Shown: positions 32,775 through 39,828 of the stretch, one piece after another
Layout: every line of letters begins with the position of its first letter
Numbering within the stretch: position 1 is the first letter of the stretch
Assembly: GCA_029261275.1 (NCBI GenBank)
Contig: JAJDBR010000166.1
Span: forward strand, 1 to 39,828
DNA: 39,828 nt
Direction: 5' to 3'
Origin: Nitrospirales bacterium
Lineage (GTDB): Bacteria; Nitrospirota; Nitrospiria; Nitrospirales; UBA8639
Position numbers and translations under genes: made by a program
Notes under the pieces: generated by a model
Databases searched by the model: none
The model's input: the letters and a program-made list of their open reading frames with translations, nothing else
What the model was told of the DNA's origin: nothing

Positions 32775-34001
32775 ATGTCTTTAACTTCGTTAACCACTGC
32801 CCAACAAATTGTATTAAACGCAACAAGTGTATTGGGTTGTGAAAAAGTTGGATTGCTTGATGCGGTGGGGCGAGTGCTGGGAGAAGATATTATTGCTCCC
32901 CGTGCCAACCCTCCTTGGGATAATTCAGCCATGGACGGGTTTGCCGTTCGATGGGCCGATATTAAACAGGAACATGCAATTACCCGAATTCCTGAATTAA
33001 AGGTTGTCGAGAATGTGGCCGCTGGTGCGGTGGCGACTAAGTCTGTGGGACCTGGGGAAGCCATTCGCATTATGACTGGGGCACCCATGCCAACTGGAGC
33101 CGATACGGTGGTTCGTATTGAATATACCGAAACCTCAGAATCTACGGTTCGAATTATGCTATCCGAATATGGACAGGGTGCCAACATTCGGCCAAAAGGA
33201 GACGATGTTCAAGAGGGCGATTGTATCATTGCCAAGGGAACTCAGCTGCGTTCCGGTGAAATCGGCATGCTGGCAATTTTGGCGAAGTCGTTTGTTCTGG
33301 TTCATCAACGACCGAGGGTAGGGATTCTTTCAACGGGTGATGAGTTAGCTGATCTTGATGAATCCTTCGATGAGAATAAAATTATCAACTCCAATAGCTA
33401 TGGCATTGCCGCAGGCGTCCTAGAGGCCGGAGGCATCCCCATGTTATTGGGCATAGCCAAAGATAACCCGGACTCCCTCAAAGACAAAATTCGGCAGGGA
33501 TTAAACTGCGATATTCTGGTGCTATCCGGAGGCGTCTCAATGGGAGACTATGATTTCACCAAGCCGGTATTTGCCGAACTTGGAGCCGATATGAACTTTT
33601 GGAAATTAGCCATTCGGCCTGGTCAGCCTTTGGCCTTTGGGAAAATTCAAGGGAAATTGGCTTTTGGATTACCAGGGAATCCTGTGTCGTCCATGGTGAC
33701 CTTTGATCAATTGGTTCGACCGGCCATGCTGAAACTAGGAGGCCATGTGAGCTGGGGGCGCCCAACGGTGAAAGCGATATTCCAGGAGAAATTTTCCAAA
33801 CAAACCGATCGTCGTCATTTTCTTCGAGGGATTCTTGCGCATGAAAACGGTGCCTTAGTGGTCAGAACCACAGGTAAACAAGGCTCTGGAATTTTAACGT
33901 CGATGGTGAAGGCCAATGGATTTATTGATGTGCCGGAAGAAGTGGAAACACTTCAACCCGGCGATGTGGTGAATGTGCAATTGTTATCAAGAAATTTTTA
34001 A
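32775..34001 (+). CDS. moeA: Molybdopterin molybdenumtransferase
   Basis: This 408-aa enzyme inserts molybdate into adenylated molybdopterin. Domains follow MoeA: the N-terminal DNSAMDGFAVR (about 54-64), RIMTGAPMPTGADTVV (about 98-113), the MoCF domain with ILSTGDEL and LSGGVSMGDYDF, and PGNPVSSMVTF near 298-308, then the C-terminal beta-barrel. Motifs are complete and the length is standard. It lies between mrp and mobB in the same direction. Confidence 0.93.
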   Translation: MSLTSLTTAQQIVLNATSVLGCEKVGLLDAVGRVLGEDIIAPRANPPWDNSAMDGFAVRWADIKQEHAITRIPELKVVENVAAGAVATKSVGPGEAIRIMTGAPMPTGADTVVRIEYTETSESTVRIMLSEYGQGANIRPKGDDVQEGDCIIAKGTQLRSGEIGMLAILAKSFVLVHQRPRVGILSTGDELADLDESFDENKIINSNSYGIAAGVLEAGGIPMLLGIAKDNPDSLKDKIRQGLNCDILVLSGGVSMGDYDFTKPVFAELGADMNFWKLAIRPGQPLAFGKIQGKLAFGLPGNPVSSMVTFDQLVRPAMLKLGGHVSWGRPTVKAIFQEKFSKQTDRRHFLRGILAHENGALVVRTTGKQGSGILTSMVKANGFIDVPEEVETLQPGDVVNVQLLSRNF

Positions 34002-34080
34002 GCTGTTTAATTTGTTGTTCATTTCATACGACAGGAATTGATTATTCCTGAAATTTATAAAAGAATATGCAGGTTTCAAC

Positions 34081-34584
34081 ATGGCACCCCCTATTGTGTG
34101 TTTCGTGGGTCGTTCCAACAGTGGAAAAACCACCCTCATCGAACGATTAATCCTAGAATTGACCGGAGAAGGTTATCGAGTGGCCACGATCAAACATGCT
34201 GGGCATGGATTTGATCTTGATACCGAAGGAAAAGATAGTTGGCGCCATAAGCGGGCCGGGGCCAGCCAAGTGGTGGTCCTTTCCAAAGGCAGCCTGGCCA
34301 TGTTTACCGATGTAGCCGAGGAGCTTCCTGTGGAAGACATCCGTGATCGTTTTATCAATCAGGACATCGATCTCATCATTGCCGAAGGCTGGAAAAGCCA
34401 CGGGTTCCCAAAAGTCGTGGTGGTGCGAGAGGAACTGCAAGAAGTTGATGTGTCCTTGGAAGGATTACTCGCCGTCGCTTCTATCAAACCAATAGATGTC
34501 GATGTCCCCTGGTTTGATCGAGATGATGTACAAGGGTTGGCTAGCCTCATTATCACACGATTTCCACGCCAAACGGATTCATAA
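34081..34584 (+). CDS. mobB: Molybdopterin-guanine dinucleotide biosynthesis protein MobB
   Basis: This 167-aa GTP-binding protein helps MobA form molybdopterin guanine dinucleotide. Its P-loop is GRSNSGKTT (about 10-18), followed by IKHAGHGFDLDTEGKDSWRH (the HAHH-like metal/GTP region) and DLIIAEGWKSHGFPKVVVVR (Walker B and family motif). It is the right length. mobA itself is not in the window. The presence of MobB suggests bis-MGD enzymes such as nitrite/nitrate oxidoreductases. It ends 5 nt before the cytochrome gene. Confidence 0.93.
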   Translation: MAPPIVCFVGRSNSGKTTLIERLILELTGEGYRVATIKHAGHGFDLDTEGKDSWRHKRAGASQVVVLSKGSLAMFTDVAEELPVEDIRDRFINQDIDLIIAEGWKSHGFPKVVVVREELQEVDVSLEGLLAVASIKPIDVDVPWFDRDDVQGLASLIITRFPRQTDS

Positions 34585-34589
34585 TTTGC

Positions 34590-35288
34590 ATGGGTAAAAG
34601 TCTGACCCTCATTCTGGCCACGCTTTTGGTGCTGGCCTTAGGAGGGGCGGCAGCCATTCCTCTCACCAATCAGCCTACCTTCTGCGCCAGTTGTCATACC
34701 ATTCAGCCAGCGTATGAGTCTTGGACTCGTTCCAGCCATAAAGAGGTGACCTGTGTGGACTGCCATGTGAGACCTGGGGTGTCTGGGTTTCTTCACGATA
34801 AGGTGTACGCAGGCTTAGAAGACGTCGCCATAACATTTTTTGGGACCCCGACCGAATCCCACGATTTGCAGTCGCACGTGTATTCCTCCGTCTGTCTAGG
34901 ATGTCATCGTGCCATACTCCGAGTGAATGAGCTGCCTGCGCGTGATTTGCCCGCACCGGTTAAAGAGGTGGGACTCATCATGGATCATCGCAAACATATG
35001 AAAGCCTTTGACCAGCGTGGTAAAGGAGAAGGCTGTACCACGTGCCATTCTCGTGTCGTGCATGGGACTTCTATAAAAAACTACCCCATTGTCATTCCCC
35101 GTGGACATGTCAAGCTTGATGACCAACCCCATGAGCCTGATCTTCCTCCTGATTCCAAGCTTTGGAAAACAACTATGACGGATTGCGTGGTTTGCCATGA
35201 TGGAAAACAAACACATGAAGGCGACGTGCTCAGTAATAAGTGTGAAACCTGTCACCTGCCCGATAAAATCGGCGCATTTTTATTCTGA
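34590..35288 (+). CDS. Six-haem c-type cytochrome, NapC/NirT-like
   Basis: This 232-aa protein has an N-terminal hydrophobic anchor (about 4-24) and six CxxCH haem-binding motifs at 32-36, 55-59, 102-106, 149-153, 199-203 and 218-222. The first two with their spacing and GFLHDKVY follow the NapC/NirT/NrfH pattern of quinol-linked multihaem cytochromes, which usually have four or five haems. It is membrane-tethered in the periplasm and passes electrons between quinol and a periplasmic enzyme. It starts 5 nt after mobB and ends 2 nt before the ABC ATPase gene, so the genes form one operon. Confidence 0.85.
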   Translation: MGKSLTLILATLLVLALGGAAAIPLTNQPTFCASCHTIQPAYESWTRSSHKEVTCVDCHVRPGVSGFLHDKVYAGLEDVAITFFGTPTESHDLQSHVYSSVCLGCHRAILRVNELPARDLPAPVKEVGLIMDHRKHMKAFDQRGKGEGCTTCHSRVVHGTSIKNYPIVIPRGHVKLDDQPHEPDLPPDSKLWKTTMTDCVVCHDGKQTHEGDVLSNKCETCHLPDKIGAFLF

Positions 35289-35290
35289 GA

Positions 35291-36043
35291 ATGTCTTCCG
35301 TTCCCATGTCTACACCCATAGTTGAAGTTCGAAATCTGACGAAGCGATTTGGCAATTTTACGGCCGTCGAGAATATTTCGTTTGATATTCACGAAGGTGA
35401 AATCTTAGGACTTCTGGGGCCAAATGGTGCGGGTAAAACCACCACTATTCACATGATGCTGGGATTAATTACTCCGTCCGCAGGCAACATCAAAATGTTT
35501 GGGCTTGATCTCGCTCGGCATCGTGAAACCATCCTTCAGCAAGTCAATTTCTCTTCGACCTATATTTCCATGCCATTTTCCTTGACGGTTGAAGAAAACC
35601 TGAAAGTCATTGCGCGTCTCTATTGTCTGCAGAATATTCAGCAACGTATTGATGATATGATTGAAAAATTGGAGATGAGTGACATTCGGTACAAGCTCAC
35701 CAGGAAATTGTCGTCAGGCCAAATGTCTCGACTGACGTTAGCCAAGGCCCTCATGACGGAACCCAAAGTATTGTTTTTAGACGAACCCACGGCCAGTTTG
35801 GACCCGGATATCGTCAATAAAATTAAGGAATTTCTGAAGGAATATCAGCGCACCGCTGGCTTAAGCATTCTCTATACTTCGCATAACATGCGTGAAATGG
35901 AAGAGATGTCCAATCGCATCATCTTTTTGCAGCATGGCCATATTGTGGCAGAAGGCACGTCGGACCAGATTGTTCAACGCTATGGGCAACGGGATTTAGA
36001 AGAAGTCTTTTTGAAATTAGCACGGGAACCCAAAGCACAATGA
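35291..36043 (+). CDS. ABC transporter ATP-binding protein
   Basis: This 250-aa ATPase has Walker A GPNGAGKTT (43-51), signature LSSGQMSR (about 140-147), Walker B VLFLDEPTASLDP and switch His in TSHNMREMEE. The sequence matches ABC-2 type exporters (DrrA/NodI/CcmA-like). It is coupled to the permease by an ATGA overlap and starts 2 nt after the six-haem cytochrome gene. Exported substrate is unknown; a role in building the cytochrome or envelope around it is possible but not shown. Confidence 0.85.
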   Translation: MSSVPMSTPIVEVRNLTKRFGNFTAVENISFDIHEGEILGLLGPNGAGKTTTIHMMLGLITPSAGNIKMFGLDLARHRETILQQVNFSSTYISMPFSLTVEENLKVIARLYCLQNIQQRIDDMIEKLEMSDIRYKLTRKLSSGQMSRLTLAKALMTEPKVLFLDEPTASLDPDIVNKIKEFLKEYQRTAGLSILYTSHNMREMEEMSNRIIFLQHGHIVAEGTSDQIVQRYGQRDLEEVFLKLAREPKAQ

Positions 36044-36831
36044 ACCTAGGACGGATAGGAGGGTTGCTTTCCCGACACATGTATCTCTATAAGCGCAGCT
36101 TTGCGCGGATGCTGGAAATTTTTTATTGGCCCTTTCTCGATCTTGTGGTGTGGGGCTTCATTACGATGTATTTGAAGGATGCAGGAGTGTCCCTTCATGG
36201 AGCCGTCGCTTTTTTCTTGGGAGCGTTAATTCTGTGGGACGTCTTATTTCGATCTCAACAAGGCGTGGCCGTATCCTTTTTGGAAGAAATGTGGTCACGA
36301 AATCTCATGAACCTCTTTGCCAGTCCGCTGACGGTCGGAGAATACTTGGCCTCGACCATGATCATGAGTATCTTGAAAGTCACCGCCGTGGCCAGCCTCA
36401 TGATGGTCTTTGCCTGGGTATTTTATTCTTATGATATGTTGAAAATAGGATTGTCACTTCTCCCGTTTATCCTGAACCTAGTGCTATCTGGCTGGATTAT
36501 TGGGGTTCTGACAACCTCGATTATTATGCGGTTCGGGCAACAAGCTGAGGTCCTGGCGTGGGGCATGGTCTTTTTGTTTCAGCCGATCTCCTGTGTCTTC
36601 TATCCGCTTGAGGTGCTCCCACCCATCCTTCAATCCATTGCGTGGATGGTTCCTCCTGCTCATATTTTTGAAGGCATGCGCGCTGTGCTTGTCGATGGCG
36701 TCATCCCCGTGAATCATATCCTTTGGGCCACTGGCTTAAACCTCTTCTTTTTTATTGTCATTGTGGCCTGGTTTTATCACACCTTCAATGTGTGTAAAGA
36801 CAAAGGCATGCTGGTCCGGGTCGGCGAATAA
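36040..36831 (+). CDS. ABC-2 type transporter permease
   Basis: This 263-aa protein has six hydrophobic segments and the ABC-2 signature region VLAWGMVFLFQPISCVFYPL EVLPP (the conserved PxxxxFYP motif, about 183-206). The N-terminal amphipathic helix RHMYLYKRSFARMLEIFYWP is typical of ABC-2 permeases. It overlaps the ATPase gene by 4 nt, so both make one exporter. The likely last gene of the tatC-to-exporter block. Confidence 0.85.
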   Translation: MNLGRIGGLLSRHMYLYKRSFARMLEIFYWPFLDLVVWGFITMYLKDAGVSLHGAVAFFLGALILWDVLFRSQQGVAVSFLEEMWSRNLMNLFASPLTVGEYLASTMIMSILKVTAVASLMMVFAWVFYSYDMLKIGLSLLPFILNLVLSGWIIGVLTTSIIMRFGQQAEVLAWGMVFLFQPISCVFYPLEVLPPILQSIAWMVPPAHIFEGMRAVLVDGVIPVNHILWATGLNLFFFIVIVAWFYHTFNVCKDKGMLVRVGE

Positions 36832-37025
36832 TCTGTTCGACGCCCTCACAATTTCCCCACATCTCTATCGCTGTTGAACCGATTGGAAAACCTTGCCAAG
36901 GGTCGTATCCTGCTGCGATCGCACACCTCTAGTAGCACTTGAGCTTTTCCTCAGAGGCTCGGTAGACTCTCTTGCATCATTTTTTGCCTGTATTCATCAA
37001 CGACCCGAAAGGGAAACCCTCATCC

Positions 37026-38693
37026 ATGAGAACGCACACTTCCTATTTCATTCGAACCACGGCGGTCCTGAGTGTGCTCGTGCTCGTAGCCCTGCACTTG
37101 CCGTTGCAGGCCGAACCGCCCAAGATCGCGCCGCCGCGGCTAGACGTCCGTGTCAGCGCCAATGGGCTGACCGCCACCCTCCTGCTCCACTTCGCGGGGC
37201 CGGAGGGCTTTCGCGCCAAACAGCAGGGAGAAAACGGGTCCTCACCTGGTACCGGGCCGGGACTCTCATTGATGGCCACTATCGCTATGATGTCTATGCC
37301 ACCCCAAATATCCAGCGCGACGACCTCACCAAGGCCAAGCTGGAAGCCATCCCGACCACGCGACAAAGTGGGCGCTTTCGGCTGGAACAGGGACGACTGC
37401 TGGTCGAGCCCGATCCCGCCGCACAGAGGAGCAAGCTGTCTAACATCAGCACTCTGATGGCCGCGCTCTGGGATCAGCTCATCCCCGCCGCCGCCCAGAA
37501 TCTGACCGCGTCGGGTGCTGAAGCACACGTGATCTGAGACGACACTAACAGCGCCGGGACGTTTGACTGGGCCCTCAGAGGGGACGACAATGCTGGCACC
37601 AGTAGTGATGTCTTTTTCTTGCAAGACAACACTGACGGTACATTCGGCCAACCTTTTAGGATTTTTGCGGGGGTTAATAACATTCTCTCACTTGAGGTCG
37701 ATGCGTTAGGCGATATCCGTTTGGCCAACGGCGGCGTCTTCATCGACCGCAGTCTCGGGAACGTCAACATCGGCTCGACCACCGAGACCTGCTGTGAATT
37801 GTTTGTGACGGGGGATAGTAATGTGGATATCGGCCTCAAAGTACCCGGTGTTACCTCGCTCTGGAAACTCAATGCGACTGGTAGCCCGGGGCAGGAATTT
37901 TTTAATATTGGGTCAAACGCTGCCCCCCTTATTTTCGCATTAAAGCTGACTCCCCAAACAACAGCCTGCGGATTAGCCTAGGCGGCCACATCGGCCTGGG
38001 GACGCAGAGTCCGCAGGATAAGCTCCACGTGCTCGACGGCAATCTGCGCATCGAACAAGCCAACACCACGGACAATGCCCAATTGAACTTCATCGCCAAC
38101 GGCAACAGATGGGAGATCAAGAACAATAAAGACACCGGGCGCCTCACCTTCTTCGCCCCCGGCGGCGGCGCCACCACGGCCTCCTTTAAATTCGACCGCC
38201 AAGCGCAGGAGAATCTCTTCCGGGTCGGCGTGGTGGGCGGAGACACCGTCGACATCAACGGCAATCTGGACATCAATGGCAACCTGGTGGTCACCGGCAC
38301 CATTAGCCCGGATTATGTCTTTACCCCGGAGTTTGCCCTCGAGTCGATCGAGGATCATGCAGCGTACATGTGGGAGCACCACCACTTACCAGCGGTGAGC
38401 GCGGGAAAGTCAACGCCCAAGGCCAAGGCCTCATTAACGTCGGCGCCCGCAGTCAGGGCATGCTCGAAGAACTCGAAAAAGCGCATATCTATATTGAGCA
38501 GTTGCATGACGAAATGAATGGAATGAAAAGCGACAATACGAACAAAGGGGAACAAATTGCCGCACTCACACAAGAAGTGATTGGGAACCAGGCTCAACTG
38601 GAAACGTTGCAAGGCCAGGCGACTGTGAGGAAGACGGAGATGACGGTGTTGAAAGACGAGATGGCCACACTCAAAGCCTTGATGCATCAATAA
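37026..38693 (+). pseudogene. Broken secreted fibre-like protein gene (frameshifts plus nonsense)
   Basis: Joining frames gives one protein of about 550 aa: a signal peptide from ATG 37026 (MRTHTSYFIRTTAVLSVLVL ... LQAEPP), a middle with VLTWYRAGTLIDGHYRYDVY and DDTNSAGTFDWALRGDD, hexapeptide-like segments (KADSPNNSLRISLGGHIGLG, DINGNLDINGNLVVTGTISP), and the C-terminal FTPEFALESIEDHAAYMWEH-HHLPAV...GARSQGMLEELEKAHIYIEQ coiled coil found in tail-fibre/endosialidase-chaperone-like surface proteins. Breaks: a 1-nt loss near 37238 in a G run, a TGA at 37535-37537 where Arg (CGA) is likely, a 1-nt loss near 37935, and a shift near 38395. It is GC-rich, unlike the flanks. Either a decayed gene or, less likely, sequencing errors. 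Confidence 0.75.
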
Positions 38694-38878
38694 ATGGTTC
38701 GCCGAGCTAGGGGCACGAACTGGGTCGAAGGCTACCATCTAACGACCACCGCAGGGGCCTGATGCCTTTCATTGTGAACCTTGCGACCTTACGGGGGGTA
38801 TTGCTCAATAGGCCAATTCGTTCGACATTTAGACGCATAGTGTTCCCTAGTGGTTTTGTTCGTAGACCTTCAGGGCTT

Positions 38879-38913
38879 CACGACCTCTGGGGAATTCTCC
38901 CCCAGGGGTCGTG
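38879..38913. repeat. Long hairpin-forming inverted repeat
   Basis: CACGACC-T-CTGGGG pairs with CCCCAG-G-GGTCGTG around AATTCTC, a 14-bp stem with one G.T pair. No run of T follows directly, so it could be a Rho-assisted terminator for the broken fibre gene or a remnant of a mobile element end. Confidence 0.55.
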
Positions 38914-38984
38914 GTGTTTCTCACCCTTCAAAATGGCGCCCAGAGATTGCTCCCTTTTCTCCTCTGATTTTTCTTTTTTTTGGC

Positions 38985-39013
38985 TTGACAGGAAAGGGCC
39001 TCGAGAATAGGAT
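38985..39013 (+). promoter_or_regulatory. Sigma70 promoter of the pyr operon
   Basis: TTGACA (38985-38990), a 17-nt spacer and TAGGAT (39008-39013). Transcription would start near 39019-39021, right where the PyrR-binding element begins. Confidence 0.75.
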
Positions 39014-39020
39014 GAAGAAA

Positions 39021-39130
39021 CCTTTAAGACTCATCCAGTGAGGTGAGTAAGGAAAATCATCTATGCTGCTGGTCAGTCAACGGCCCCAAAATAACCACCT
39101 TTCTCCAGTAATGCCGAGAAGGGTTTTTTT
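39021..39130 (+). promoter_or_regulatory. PyrR-dependent attenuator leader
   Basis: The RNA begins with CCTTTAAGAC, then ATCCAGTGAGG and TGAGTAAGG (39021-39052). This matches the PyrR-binding element: lower stem CCTT/AAGG, upper stem CTCA/TGAG and the conserved CCAG-N-GAGG loop. Binding of PyrR with UMP would stabilise this hairpin and let the downstream terminator form, lowering pyr expression when pyrimidines are plentiful (known mechanism in Bacillus and others). Confidence 0.85.
39098..39130 (+). terminator. Intrinsic terminator (attenuator) before pyrR
   Basis: CCTTTCTC (39098-39105) pairs with GAGAAGGG (39116-39123), followed by seven T. It stands about 45 nt before the pyrR start and is the terminator half of the attenuator. 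Confidence 0.85.
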
Positions 39131-39159
39131 GTGTCTATAATTCCAAAATATTCACATAA

Positions 39160-39720
<561 letters not shown>

Positions 39721-39728
39721 GGCGACCT

Positions 39729-39828
39729 ATGGGTTGGAAACGCAAAGACTTACTCACGATTACAGAGCTGTCGGTTGAAGAAATTGATCTGATTCTGTCA
39801 ACAGCAGAATCATTAAAAGAAGTAGGCG
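39729..39828 (+). CDS. pyrB: Aspartate carbamoyltransferase, N-terminal part (runs off the window)
   Basis: The 33 visible codons (MGWKRKDLLTITELSVEEID ... TAESLKEV) match the start of PyrB: the K-R-KDLL...ELS-x-EEI-x-LIL pattern. It follows pyrR directly, as in many pyrRBC operons. The enzyme makes carbamoyl aspartate, the first committed step of pyrimidine synthesis. The catalytic region is beyond the window. Confidence 0.9.
   Translation, partial: MGWKRKDLLTITELSVEEIDLILSTAESLKEVG

Noticed and set aside
37043-37651. 202-codon minus-strand open frame
   Set aside because: Lies opposite the GC-rich broken fibre gene, where long antisense frames arise easily; no recognisable motif.
38762-39010. 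82-codon frame before the pyr promoter
   Set aside because: Overlaps the hairpin and promoter; translation shows no family pattern.

Overview
The window looks like a chromosomal segment of a Gram-negative bacterium of roughly balanced base composition, most likely a Nitrospira-type nitrite oxidiser (phylum Nitrospirota). This is an inference: lpxD, a TonB-dependent receptor and a lipoprotein signal show an outer membrane, and a Tat / molybdenum-cofactor / Fe-S carrier / multihaem cytochrome block suits an organism with exported molybdo-enzymes. No single marker in the window proves the taxon.

Left part (1-8408), accessory DNA. It opens with the 5' end of an IS3-type transposase gene (minus strand) lying against an AT-rich DUF262 gene that lacks its N-terminus and is paired with a HEPN-type RNase gene. 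Then come a decayed 3' fragment of a tRNA-Lys gene, a DUF6499-like gene, a non-coding stretch with two 74-bp direct repeats (plus a degraded third), a small Cys-rich orphan translationally coupled to a NrS-1-like primase-polymerase/SF3 helicase, an excisionase-like HTH protein, an Xre-type repressor and a tyrosine integrase. The integrase's last codons lie inside an intact tRNA-Arg(TCT) gene. This reads as a small integrated satellite/island whose right end is the tRNA-Arg.

Middle (8409-27612). A tandem palindrome follows the tRNA, then a gene for a 580-aa Gly-rich repeat protein of fibre-like character, two tandem STAS-domain proteins and a tiny HEAT-like protein. Next are a complete polyamine importer operon (potABCD), a secreted HEAT-repeat protein, peptide deformylase, an MsbA-like exporter, yacG and a small membrane protein. 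On the minus strand a tightly overlapped fabF-acp-lpxD operon, a TonB-dependent receptor and ychF follow.

Right part (27613-39828). An orphan flagellar-rod-like protein and a DegP/DegQ-type protease precede a plus-strand block tatC, mogA/moaB, mrp (with an Nbp35-like Cys-rich N-terminus), moeA, mobB, a six-haem cytochrome c and an ABC ATPase/permease pair. Together these supply export, the molybdenum cofactor, Fe-S clusters and electron transfer. A GC-rich secreted fibre-like gene broken by frameshifts and a nonsense codon follows. The window ends with a textbook pyrimidine operon head: sigma70 promoter, PyrR-binding RNA element, intrinsic terminator, pyrR and the start of pyrB.
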